DNA from: Betaproteobacteria bacterium
GTDB lineage: Bacteria > Pseudomonadota > Gammaproteobacteria > Burkholderiales > SG8-39
Reading direction: 5' to 3'
Length of the DNA: 64,000 nucleotides
Assembly (NCBI GenBank): GCA_009693235.1
Contig: SHXR01000001.1
Coordinates: 62,001-126,000, forward strand
The translations under genes and the position numbers were made by a program. The notes under the pieces were generated by a model that made no database searches, was not told where the DNA came from, and worked only from the letters and a program-made list of their open reading frames with translations. Within the stretch, counting starts at the first letter, position 1. Every line of letters begins with the position of its first letter. Below are positions 17,754-26,986 of the stretch, piece by piece.

Positions 17754-20162
17754 ATGAGCGCACCTCCGAAACAGTTCCGCTACATCGGCAAGCATCGGCG
17801 AACGAAAGAGGATCCGCGTTTCGTCACCGGTACCGGCAGCTTCGTGGCTGACGTGCAGCTGCCTGGTATGAAGCATGTCGCCCTGGTGGCGAGTCCGCAT
17901 CCGAGCGCGCGCATCTGCGCCATACGAATTGACGCGGCGATGGCGCTACCTGGCGTGATCGCGGTCGTCACCGGTGCGGAGTACTGCGCGGCGACTGAAT
18001 CGCATCTGGTCGGGGTCGATGCGCCCGCGGTGCGGCGCTACGCACTCGCCAACGACGTCGTGCGCTACGCGGGCGAATGGGTCGCAGCCGTCGTCGCCGA
18101 ATCACGCGCGCTTGCGGAAGACGCCGCTGAGCTGGTGGAGGTCAATTACGAGCCGCTGCCCTTTGTGATGGATCCGGAAAAGGCGGTAACACCCAATGCG
18201 CCGCTCGTGCATCCGACGCATGGCTCTAACGTTATTTTTCAGCGCACCTTTAGCTGGGGGCCAGTCGAACAGCGCTTTCGCGAGGCGGACCATCAATTGA
18301 AGTTTCGCGCCCGCTGGGCGCGCAGTGCGACCGTGCCGATCGAAACGTTCGGAGTCGTGGCCAACTGGCATCGCGCCACCGGCATTCTCGATGTGTGGGC
18401 CTCCATCCAGATGCCTAAGTTTCCGGATCAGATCGCCCGGTCATTGCGTCTGCCTGGCAATGCGGTGCGCGTGCACTTCGATGTGGATGTCGGCGGCAGC
18501 TATGGTGTGAAGCGGGGCATCAAACACACGGTACTCACCGGCTACCTCGCAATGAAACTCGGTGTGCCGGTGCGATTGATCGAAGACCGCCTGGAAAACA
18601 TGCGGGGCGGCGATATGCACGGGCCGGATCGCATTTTTGACATGCAGGTCGCCTTTGATCGAGACGGCACCATTCGCGGATTGAAGATCCGTGCATTGGA
18701 CGATGTCGGTGCCTACGCCGGACGCTCGCCTTTACAACTTGGCAAGCCGGTTGGCGCCATCTGCGGGCCGTATCAGATTGACGCGATCGAGTACGAACCG
18801 ATCTCGGTGCTGACCAACAAGACCGCGCAGGAAGCGGTGCGCGGCTTCGGCCAAGCGCCGACCAACTACGCATTGGAACTCACTATCGATCGCGTGGCGG
18901 CGTTCCTCAAACAGGACCGCATCGCCATCCGCCGCCGGAACCTCATTCGTGCGGAGCAATTCCCGTATCTCATTCCAAGTGGCACGACCTACGATTCGGG
19001 CGACTATCACACGGTGCTTACCAAGGCGCTCGATGCCGCCGGTTACGAAGCCCTCATCGCAAAGCGTGACGCACTGCGGCGTGCCGGTAATCTCGCAGGT
19101 ATCGGGATCGCAACCTGTCTCGAGCCAAGCGGCGGAAACTCATCGTTCGAACCGCTCTTCAATCCGAAGAACGACACCACCACCTGGATGGATTCGTGTC
19201 TGGTGCGCGTGGACCTGTCAGGCGCGATTACCGGCGTCATGAACACCTCAACCGCCGGTCAAGGTCATGAAACGTTGGTGTCGACCGTGTTGGGTGAGGT
19301 GCTGGAACGCGACCCCAACACGATTCGCGTTGTCCATGCCGATTCGCTGAATGCATTGCCTTCAAACAGTCCGGTCGGCAGCCGCATGGCGATCATGCTG
19401 GGTGGGGCGGCGGCGGGTGCTGCACGCAAGATCAAAGATGCGCTCATTGTGATTGCGGCACACAATCTTGGTGTCGCGGCGAGTGAGATCGTCTACGCCG
19501 ATGGGAACTGTTCGGTTGGTCGTGATGCGACCAAGCGATTGACCTGGGACCAGCTCGTTGAAATAGCCCACCGAAAATTTCACAAGCTGCCGGCCGGTTT
19601 GGAGCCGGGACTGCAAGCAAAGTTCGTCTGGGAAGTCCCGACTGGTGGCGCGCTGCCGACTGCAGAGGGACGTATCCAGATGTATCCGTGTTTCTCGTTT
19701 GAAGCGCATGTCGTGCTGGTGGAAATCGATGCGCTCACTGCACAGCCGCGCATTCTCAAGTACACCTGCGGCCATGATTGCGGCGTCATGATCAGCCCCG
19801 ATATCGTGCATGGCATGACCTACGGTGGCATCGCGCACGGCATTGGCGCCGCGCTGTATGAGAAGTTCGCTTTCACTGACGACGGGCAACTCTCGAGCGG
19901 CACGTTCATGGATTACCTGATGCCAAGCGCGCATGAAGTGCCAAGTCTTGCCATCGCCGATCACTGCACCCCATCGCCGCTTACGACATTCGGACAAAAA
20001 GGCTCGGGCGAAGCCGGTTACCTCGGTGCACCGGCCGCGCTGGCCAGTGCCATCAACGACGCACTCAGTCCGCTCGCCACCTCGATTGAAAGCTTACCCA
20101 TGACACGGCTCGCATTGTTTGAAAAGATCGAGGCCGCGCGCCACCACAAAGGAATCGCATGA
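17754..20162 (+). CDS. Molybdenum hydroxylase large subunit (CoxL/XdhA-like)
   Basis: 802 aa from the ATG at 17754 (MSAPPKQFRYIGK); an upstream in-frame extension lies inside the small-subunit gene. The N-terminal a/b-hammerhead domain contains EDPRFVTGTGSF and the molybdopterin-binding part has VRGFGQAPTNYALE, GQGHETLV and the catalytic Glu in GQKGSGEAGYLG. The CO-dehydrogenase form I active-site motif AYxCSFR is absent, so this is a xanthine-dehydrogenase-family hydroxylase of unknown substrate. It overlaps the next (frameshifted) dehydrogenase gene by ATGA. Confidence 0.9.
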   Translation: MSAPPKQFRYIGKHRRTKEDPRFVTGTGSFVADVQLPGMKHVALVASPHPSARICAIRIDAAMALPGVIAVVTGAEYCAATESHLVGVDAPAVRRYALANDVVRYAGEWVAAVVAESRALAEDAAELVEVNYEPLPFVMDPEKAVTPNAPLVHPTHGSNVIFQRTFSWGPVEQRFREADHQLKFRARWARSATVPIETFGVVANWHRATGILDVWASIQMPKFPDQIARSLRLPGNAVRVHFDVDVGGSYGVKRGIKHTVLTGYLAMKLGVPVRLIEDRLENMRGGDMHGPDRIFDMQVAFDRDGTIRGLKIRALDDVGAYAGRSPLQLGKPVGAICGPYQIDAIEYEPISVLTNKTAQEAVRGFGQAPTNYALELTIDRVAAFLKQDRIAIRRRNLIRAEQFPYLIPSGTTYDSGDYHTVLTKALDAAGYEALIAKRDALRRAGNLAGIGIATCLEPSGGNSSFEPLFNPKNDTTTWMDSCLVRVDLSGAITGVMNTSTAGQGHETLVSTVLGEVLERDPNTIRVVHADSLNALPSNSPVGSRMAIMLGGAAAGAARKIKDALIVIAAHNLGVAASEIVYADGNCSVGRDATKRLTWDQLVEIAHRKFHKLPAGLEPGLQAKFVWEVPTGGALPTAEGRIQMYPCFSFEAHVVLVEIDALTAQPRILKYTCGHDCGVMISPDIVHGMTYGGIAHGIGAALYEKFAFTDDGQLSSGTFMDYLMPSAHEVPSLAIADHCTPSPLTTFGQKGSGEAGYLGAPAALASAINDALSPLATSIESLPMTRLALFEKIEAARHHKGIA

Positions 20163-21222
20163 CAACGCCAACTCGCTGCGACGCCGAAGCGCTGAAAGAC
20201 TTTGCCCGCCATGCTTATCTCGCCGTGGGCTTCTCGGCGGCGCACGCGTCGACGGTCGCCGGGTTGATGGCCGAGGCCGATCTCTTCGGCGCGGATGGTC
20301 ATGGCATCTTTCGCTTGCCCCACTACATCCGCCGCATCAAGGCAGGCGGGGTCAACAAGACACCGAATATTCGCGTGCTGCGCGAATCAACGGCGACCGC
20401 CTTGATCGATGGCGACAACGGCATGGGTCACCTCGTGATGCAACGCGCGGCGGAACTCGCCGTCGAAAAGGCGCGCGTCACCGGGATCGGCTGGTTGGCG
20501 CGCGGTTCAGCAATCACGCGGGTCCCGCGTTGCTGTACGCCCGCATTCCGCTCGCCGCCGACATGATCGGGCTCTATCTCGCAGTGGGGAATGCCAATCA
20601 CATGGCGCCCTGGGGTGGCATCGACATGTTGCTTTCCACCAATCCGATTGCGATTGTGGTGCCGGCGGATCAGGAACCACCGATCGTGCTCGATATGGCG
20701 ACCACCGTTGCTGCGTATGGCAAGGTTAAAACCGCTGCGCAACGCGGCGAGACGATGCCGCTAGGTTGGATGATCGATCGGCTCGAGCAACCGCTCACTG
20801 ATCCCCATCGCGCCGAAGAAGGATTGTTGCTGCCTATCGGCGGGTACAAAGGCTACGGCTTGTCGCTCATCATCGGGCTTCTCGCCGGTACCTTGAACGG
20901 TGCGGCGATGGGGCGCGATGTCATCGATTTCAATGCGGACGAAAAGTCCACCACCAATACCGGACAAGCCGTGTTGGCGATCTCGATCGATGCCTTTGGC
21001 GATCGCGCCGAATTCAAACGCCGGGTCGATGCGGTGTCTCGGGATATTCGCAACTCAAAGCGGCTACCCGGCTTCGATCGCATCTGGTTACCCGGTGAGC
21101 AAAGCGCCGCCAAACATGCCGACCGCGTGAAAAACGGTGTGCCATTACCGGCACCGCTGGTGGCGAGCCTGGCCAAACTCGCCGCGTCGCTCGAGATCAA
21201 ACCGCTGGAGGTCCGTGGATAA
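20159..21222 (+). pseudogene. Ldh2-family malate/lactate dehydrogenase gene with one frameshift
   Basis: ATG at 20159 overlaps the stop of the large-subunit gene. The first about 118 codons (LKDFARHAYL to GIGWLARG) match the Ldh2 (PF02615) family and then the frame changes at about 20512: the family SNHAGPALLYARIP segment is read one frame over, and the rest to 21222 is intact, including GGYKGYGLSLIIGLL. The change is a net loss of one base. Ldh2 enzymes oxidise 2-hydroxyacids with NAD. As read, only the N-terminal 135 aa would be made. A sequencing error is possible, but other nearby genes are broken too. Confidence 0.82.
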
Positions 21223-21254
21223 AGCGATTCGATAAGGACGAAAGTGGCGCATCG

Positions 21255-22046
21255 CTACGCTGGCCGTGCGTGCTCGCTCGCTTCGTCGTCCAGCCGTTCC
21301 CAGATCTCACGGGCAATCGGATTGCGCAGTTCCTCGGCGATATGACCGACCAGGCCGACGGCGCGTCCGATCACCGCAATGCCGCGTGCCAGCCGCCAAT
21401 CGACCTCGAGCTCACAAAGGATTGCGCCCATCGCACCGGTGACATTGAGGGGTAACACCTTGCCCGAAGCGCGCTCCGCTTCCTGCTGTACCAGCTGGAT
21501 CAGCTCTACGTAGCGACCGGCAAAGCCATTTTCCTTGGCGATCGCGAAGAGACGTGGCGTGCGGGGATCGACCGGCTTGTGGATCGGATGGCCCACGCCC
21601 GGAATCGATGCCTTGCGCGCACGATGATCGGCGACGATATCGCGCGCAGTCTGAGCAAGATCTGCGACTGCTTTGGGCTGAGCCTTCGTACCGAGTGCGG
21701 CTTGTAAGAGCTGCGCCGAGCCTTCTGCGGTGCCGGCAAACGTCGTGCCGAGTCCACAGAGTCCCGCCGCGACGGCGCCTTGCAGGGATTCGGGCGCGCC
21801 AAGATAGATGAGACGTGTCGCAATCGCATGCGGCGTGAGCCCATGTTCGACCAAGGCGCAGAGCAGCGCATTGAATACTTTCGACTCGGCGGGCGTCGGG
21901 GCGCCGCCTTTGATTTCCAGCCAAGCCATGTCGCCAAGGGACATGTGCCCAAGAATTTGATTGGGCAGATCAAGGCCGCGAACGGTGATGCGATCGGTCG
22001 TGCTCCATCCCATGTCGGAGCGAATCTTGCGTGCGGTGCGGGGCAT
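21255..22046 (-). CDS. Citryl-CoA lyase-like / citrate-synthase-fold protein
   Basis: 263 aa, shorter than citrate synthase. VGHPIHKPVDPRTPRLF at about residues 150-166 carries the His of the active site, and the rest fits the citryl-CoA lyase (Ccl) and short citrate-synthase-like family. Such enzymes cleave citryl-CoA or a related CoA ester to acetyl-CoA and an oxo acid. It lies alone on the minus strand between the molybdenum-hydroxylase operon and the broken amidohydrolase. A methylcitryl or other citryl-like substrate is equally possible. Confidence 0.83.
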   Translation of the reverse strand: MPRTARKIRSDMGWSTTDRITVRGLDLPNQILGHMSLGDMAWLEIKGGAPTPAESKVFNALLCALVEHGLTPHAIATRLIYLGAPESLQGAVAAGLCGLGTTFAGTAEGSAQLLQAALGTKAQPKAVADLAQTARDIVADHRARKASIPGVGHPIHKPVDPRTPRLFAIAKENGFAGRYVELIQLVQQEAERASGKVLPLNVTGAMGAILCELEVDWRLARGIAVIGRAVGLVGHIAEELRNPIAREIWERLDDEASEHARPA

Positions 22047-22181
22047 GGTTGATATCTTTCAAGTGAATGAGCGTAGGAAATGATAGCCGGGACCGCGCGC
22101 TTTCCGCTCACCACCTGATTCAATGGCACGCGTATGATTCTTGCGTTGTCAAAACAATACCCCAACCAAAGCGAGGACCCT

Positions 22182-23701
22182 ATGAGCACACTGCCGCCCG
22201 ATGTGAAAGCACATCCCTACGATTGCGTTTACTGCGCGACGCCCAACTTGTCGCGCCGTCAATTTCTTCGTGCCACCGCGGCGACCGCCATCGCAGCACC
22301 GGCGATCGCTACGACCGCCGGATGCGCTATTGCAACGCAAGGCAATGGTGCCATCGCCGATGGTCGGCCGATTCTTATCAAGGGCGGCTGCGTGTTGTCA
22401 GTCGATCGGTCAGTGGGCGATTTTGAGCAGGCGGATGTGCTGGTCGTAGGATCGAGAATCGTCGCGGTGCGGCCGAACATCAGTGCGCCCAATGCCGCGG
22501 TCATCGATGCGTCGAATACCATCGTCATGCCGGGCTTTGTCGATACCCATCGCCATATGTGGTAAGGCATTCTGCGCAACATCCTGCCGGATGGCTCCTT
22601 GCAGGATTACATTCGCGTGGTGCGGCGGATGGTTGGGCAGGCCTATACGCCAGACGATGCCTACGCCGGTAATCTGTCGAGCGCACTAAGCTGTATCGAT
22701 GTGGGCGTGACCACCGTGCTCGACTGGTCGCACATCCACAACACGCCTGCCCATTCCGATGCGGCGATCAAAGGTGTGCAAGACTCCGGTGTGCGCGCAA
22801 TCTTTGGCTACGGCACGCCGCAGCATGAATCGGGCGATTGGACCAAGGCGCCTGCCCATCGTTATCCGGGCGATATCACGCGGCTGCGCAAGCAGTATTT
22901 TTCAACCGAAGATCAGTTTCTCACGCTGTTCCTCGCCTCCCCGGGCGGCACGCCGGAAGCGATTCTGCCGACCTGGAAAGCCGCGCGCGATGTCGGCGCA
23001 CGCATCATGATTCACGTTGGGGTGGGTGAATTCGGCCGCGACGCATTGTTGGAGCGCATCCACAAGATCGAGCCTCTGCGCGCAGACACCACCTATATTC
23101 ACTGCTGCACGCTAAACGACACCGAATGGAAGTTGATCCGCGATTCAGGCGGTACGGTGTCCATTGCCGGGTACGTGGAAATGCTGATGGGTCATGGTAA
23201 TCCGCCGGTCTAAAAATGCATCGACATGGGTATCCGGCCGAGTCTCTCGGTGGATGTCGAGACTTCCGTGCCAAACGATTTCTTCACCCAAATGCGCACG
23301 ATCCTGTCGTTGCAAAAAACGAGGTGCGGGCACGCCGTCTGGCAGGTGACAAGACGCCGCCCGCATTTCTGACCGCGCGCGAGGTGCTGGAATACGCGAC
23401 CATCGAGGGCGCGAAAGCCAATGGCCTCGAGCGTAAGGTCGGCTCGCTGACGCCTGGCAAAGAGGCCGACATCATCTTGCTGCGGACCGATCGGCTGAAC
23501 GTGATGCCGATGAACAACGCAGTGGGCGCGGTGGTAACGAGCATGGGGCCGCAGAATGTTGACACCGTCATGATCGCCGGCAAGATCAAGAAGCAAGGTG
23601 GTCAACTGGCGGGCGTTGACATGCCGCGCGTGACGCGCATTCTCAACGAAGCGCGCGAACGAGCGCTGACCAACGGCAAGTACCCGCGCAGTCGGGTCTA
23701 G
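22182..23701 (+). pseudogene. Tat-signal amidohydrolase gene with two nonsense codons and a frameshift
   Basis: ATG at 22182 begins a protein with a twin-arginine signal (SRRQFLRATAA near residues 26-36) and an AGC site. The metal-binding beginning FVDTHRHMW ends at TAA 22563-22565, where homologues usually have Gln. The same frame stays open to a second TAA at 23211-23213 (NPPV, stop, KCIDMGIRPSLSVDVE), again where Gln is expected. A net one-base loss near the A6 run at about 23313 moves the frame to the C-terminal part (LLTAREVLEYATIEGA, GSLTPGKEADIILL). The family (PF01979) includes cytosine deaminase, chlorohydrolase and imidazolonepropionase types. Three lesions make this a pseudogene. 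Confidence 0.9.
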
Positions 23702-23749
23702 AAAGTCGTCGTGCTTACGGCAGGCGCAACGTCATGGCGCCTGCCGCTG

Positions 23750-24622
23750 TCAGTGGGTAACCCAATCGGGCAGTGCTTCGGCGACCATTGGCGGGGCAAT
23801 GTAATGGCCCTGTGCGCCATCGAACCCAAGTTGCGGCAGGAGCTGCCATTCCTGGTCGCGCTCTACGCCAATGGCAGTGATCTTCAAACCATGTTGTTTC
23901 GCGCCGGCCGCCCCGGCCTGTAATGCACTGCGCAGATGTGGGCGGGAGGCTGCCTCGACCATCAGCGACCGATCGGTCTTGACTTGCGTGAGGGGCAGTC
24001 GCTCGAGTTTGGTGGGGGCAGCAACGTCCGTACCGAACGCATCCATCGAAACGCCAAACCCCTTCTGACAGAGTTCGAGGAGATTCTCCAGCACCACAAT
24101 GTCATCGCAGGTCGCTACGCCCTCCGTAATTTCGATGATCAGATCTTCCGACCGGAGCCCCATCCGTGCGACTTGGCGATGCAGGTGGTCGACAAAGTTT
24201 GGCGTGCTCATTACCGCGGCCGGCACGTTGAGCGTCCCGCCGAACTGAAAATTGAACCGCCGCCACAACACTAGTTGCGACAGTAGGCGGCCCAATACAA
24301 AGTCGGTGAAGGCACTGGCGAATCCCGATTCCATGGCGAAGGGTAGAAATTCGGCCGGGTACAACATGCCGTGCCGGTCGTCGTCCCAGCGGATGAGCGC
24401 CTCGACCGACTGAATGGCACCCGAGCTCAAGTCGATCTGGGGTTGATAGTGGACGGTCAGTTTGGCGGCATCGATCGCACCCACCATCTCGGTGATCGTG
24501 GGGATCGATACATGATCGGGCGCCGGAAACGCTTCCAGATCGCGCGGGCGTTCTGTCTTGGGCAGGGGGTCATGGCGACCGGGGAAGAAGATCGTACGCC
24601 GGGGTTCTAGGTTGGTCATCAT
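23750..24622 (-). CDS. EAL-domain protein, probably catalytically inactive
   Basis: 290 aa with an EAL domain from about residue 45 to the end and a 40-aa leader without a recognised sensor domain. EALIRW, the NVP loop, the ITEG Glu, the VKTDRS Lys and AQGHY Gln are kept. Two places needed for cyclic-di-GMP hydrolysis are changed: the metal-binding Asp pair DDFGTG reads DAFGTD, and the AEGVE motif reads AIGVE. It may bind c-di-GMP or a partner protein without hydrolysing it. No GGDEF partner is nearby. Repeat copy C lies just upstream of its start. Confidence 0.85.
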   Translation of the reverse strand: MMTNLEPRRTIFFPGRHDPLPKTERPRDLEAFPAPDHVSIPTITEMVGAIDAAKLTVHYQPQIDLSSGAIQSVEALIRWDDDRHGMLYPAEFLPFAMESGFASAFTDFVLGRLLSQLVLWRRFNFQFGGTLNVPAAVMSTPNFVDHLHRQVARMGLRSEDLIIEITEGVATCDDIVVLENLLELCQKGFGVSMDAFGTDVAAPTKLERLPLTQVKTDRSLMVEAASRPHLRSALQAGAAGAKQHGLKITAIGVERDQEWQLLPQLGFDGAQGHYIAPPMVAEALPDWVTH

Positions 24623-24635
24623 GGTGAAGACCCTC

Positions 24636-24733
24636 TAAGGAATCACTGAACAAAGGGGGTCGCCCCCCCTCGTGACTCCCTAAATTTTTGAGCACGCTGA
24701 TTAAGCGGGATAGCTTAATCAGCGTTTCCCTAA
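24636..24733 (+). repeat. MITE/REP-like palindromic element, copy C (short form)
   Basis: About 98 bases. The left end TAAGGAATCACTGAACAA and the right end form imperfect inverted termini. The core is a perfect 12-bp stem, CGCTGATTAAGC and GCTTAATCAGCG, with a GGGATA loop (24695-24724). The internal hairpin of copies A and B is missing; a short GGGGGTCGCCCCC hairpin replaces it. Same orientation as the other copies. Confidence 0.88.
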
Positions 24734-24960
24734 TCGTTTGTCCTTGATGCGACGCTATTGGATGCGTCTTGCAACGGTGAATCGATGGACTGATCAATCG
24801 GATCCGTCATAGCCCCAAAGTTGCGGCGCAGCCTGGGGATAGGACAGGCAATGCGCGACCATACCCCGTTGAAGAGTCGTCAACCGGAGATGAGGGTGAA
24901 TACTTACGTCAGATTGTGAAATTGTTTGTCAGAAACGGTAATAGAGCCGTCGAAAACCCG
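24734..24960. other. Gene-free stretch between EAL gene and dienelactone hydrolase
   Basis: Together with repeat copy C before it and the terminator after it, this makes a 383-base gap between coding regions (24623-25005). The gap is flanked by the 5-prime end of the EAL gene and the 3-prime end of the hydrolase, both on the minus strand. I see no convincing open reading frame or promoter pair in it. Confidence 0.6.
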
Positions 24961-24996
24961 CCAAAACAGGAATCCGGGCGGCTTCCCGCCCGGATT
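24961..24996 (-). terminator. Intrinsic-type terminator after dienelactone hydrolase
   Basis: A perfect 11-bp stem AATCCGGGCGG / CCGCCCGGATT with a 4-base loop ends nine bases beyond the stop of the minus-strand hydrolase. On that strand it is followed by CCTGTTTTGG, a weak T-tract. Confidence 0.7.
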
Positions 24997-25005
24997 CTCA
25001 AAGGC

Positions 25006-25674
25006 TTAGCCGATGTTCTTCTGAAAGAACTCGACGCTCCGGCTGCGTGAAAGCTTGGCGCTTTCGGCGTGGTAGGAGCCCCGGTGATCACAAGTGAAAC
25101 CATGGCCGGCGGGGTACACATACGACTTCTGGGTTGGATGCGCGGCTTCCACTTTGCGCACCGCTTCCATCGGAATCGCGTGATCGGTTTCGCCCCAATG
25201 GAGCATCACTGGAACATTTGGTTTTTCGTCCGTCATGTTGCCGATGCCGCCGCCATAGAACGGCGCGGAGCATGACAGACCCTTGGCCCGTGATGCGGCG
25301 ACCCATGCTGTCGTGCCGCCCCAGCAGTAACCGACGATGCCCACTTTGCCGGCGCCCTTGACGCGATCGATGGCGGCCTGCACATCGGCCATGGTGTTGT
25401 CCCAGTTAAGGCTCATGGCGATCGTGCGGCCCGCGTCGATATCGGCCTGGGTGTAGCCGTGATCGAAGTTGCGTTCCTTGCGGTCGAAAAAAGCCGGGCA
25501 GATCGAGAGGTAACCGTCCGCCGCAAAGCCGTCGGTCACTTCTTTCATGTGCTTATTCACGCCAAATATTTCTTGCACGACGACGAGCGCGCCGCGCGCT
25601 TTGCCTTTTGGCTCGGCGAGATAGGCCGATAGCTTGTGTCCGTCTGCGGCGGTGAGTTCGATTGTGGTACCCAT
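25006..25674 (-). CDS. Cytoplasmic dienelactone hydrolase family protein
   Basis: 222 aa from the ATG at 25674 (MGTTIELTAADGHKL), the normal DLH beginning; the longer upstream frame is rejected. The nucleophile is the Cys of GYCWGGTTAW, the Asp is in HWGETDHAIP and the His in AGHGFTCDHRGSY. The motif VVVQEIFGVNKHMKEVTDGFA is normal for DLH. No signal peptide is seen, so it should act in the cytoplasm on lactones or esters of aromatic breakdown. It is followed by a clear terminator. Confidence 0.92.
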   Translation of the reverse strand: MGTTIELTAADGHKLSAYLAEPKGKARGALVVVQEIFGVNKHMKEVTDGFAADGYLSICPAFFDRKERNFDHGYTQADIDAGRTIAMSLNWDNTMADVQAAIDRVKGAGKVGIVGYCWGGTTAWVAASRAKGLSCSAPFYGGGIGNMTDEKPNVPVMLHWGETDHAIPMEAVRKVEAAHPTQKSYVYPAGHGFTCDHRGSYHAESAKLSRSRSVEFFQKNIG

Positions 25675-25732
25675 GATGTCCTCCAGGTTTGAGTGGGCGT
25701 TAAGGGGTGATGCCGGCAAAAGAGCCGCGTGG

Positions 25733-26959
25733 CTATTCTGCCTTGCTCTGCAATGTCGAGGCACGCAATGTTGATAGCTGCGGGGCCGTGACGATCATGA
25801 ACGCACCGGCCAATAGGGCAGCACCGATGGTAGCAAGTGTAATGCCTCGCGCGCCCATGAGGTCGGCGCCGATCCCGACCACGACCGACCCTAAGGAAAT
25901 GAGCGCAGGGTAGAACTGCATGAGCGAGGCAACGCGACCTCGCATCGCCTTGGGCGCGGAAAGCTGCAACAAGGCTTGGCCTGAGGCGGTCGTCACCATC
26001 TCGCCCACGCCGGCCAGCACCACAAACGGAAAGGCGACCGCGACGGTTGGGCTCACCGATATTGCGGTCAACGCGAGGATGAAGGTGATTCCGGCTGCGG
26101 TCTACACTGCGCCCAGCCGGTCGAAGCGCGATAGTCCCGCGGCAACCACGCCACCTAACAGGCCGCCTATTCCCACCGCAGCGAACAGCCATCCCAGGCC
26201 TTCCGGGCCGACTTTGAACTCATGCTTCGCATAGATCGGCAGTAGCGTGTTCCAGACCGGAATCAGGAAAAAGAACGGTACCGCCGTGAACAAGAACAGC
26301 GTGCGGGTCAAGCGATCGCTCATCGCATAGCGCATGCCTGCGGTAAGGCTCTGCCAAAATGAATTGTCGCGTTCCTGCCGTGCGGGCTGGGGAAAGTGGA
26401 TCAACGACACCAGCACAATCGCTGCGACGTACAACAATCCCTGAATGTAGAAATTGATCGCGGCGGTGAACCAGGCAAGCAGGTAGCCGGCCAGCACAGG
26501 GCTCAATACGCGCATCAGGCTGAACGCGATGGTATTGAGCGCGACCGCGTTCATGACCGCCGACTGCGGGACAAGATCCTGAATCGAGGCTTGCCTTGTC
26601 GTGCGGTCGAATACATGCGTGGCGCCGACGATCCAGATAAAGACAAAGAGGTGCCAGGTTGCAAGACCCTTTGCGGCGACCAGCGCGCCCATGCAACCGG
26701 CCATGACGGCGTTGATCAGACTCGACCAGACCAGCAGCGTGCGGCGTGAGTACCGGTCGGCCGCTACGCCTGAAAAAGGCGCCAATAACAGAATCGGTAG
26801 GGCGCGAAAGCCGAGTACCGCGCCAACGATCGCGCCGGAGCCCGTCAGGTCATACGCCACCCACGCGAAGACAACCTGGTGGATCCAGTGCCCGGCCTAG
26901 GTAAATAGTGACCCCGCCCACAGCAACCGAAACTGTGGGAAGCGCAGCGCGTCAAACAT
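25733..26959 (-). pseudogene. MFS transporter gene with two in-frame TAG codons
   Basis: The frame from ATG 26959 to 25733 covers 408 codons without any indel. It is interrupted by TAG at complement 26897-26899 (after AGSLFT, before AGHWIHQVVFAW) and at complement 26102-26104 (after RLGAV, before TAAGITFIL). The first site is normally Gln in this MFS subgroup (related to enterobactin-exporter-like permeases), so CAG to TAG explains it; the same change could explain the second. The intact parts show many transmembrane segments and the RYSRRTLLVWSSL loop of MFS proteins. It would have exported small molecules. Confidence 0.88.
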
Positions 26960-26986
26960 TCAGATATCTTTACCCCCCGCTTGACT

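Noticed and set aside
22563-26899. A changed genetic code in which TAA/TAG mean Gln
   Set aside because: TAA and TAG terminate intact, full-length essential genes in the same window (atpA, atpB, atpE and atpG with TAA, atpC with TAG), so general reassignment is not possible. Suppression at some sites stays open as a finding.
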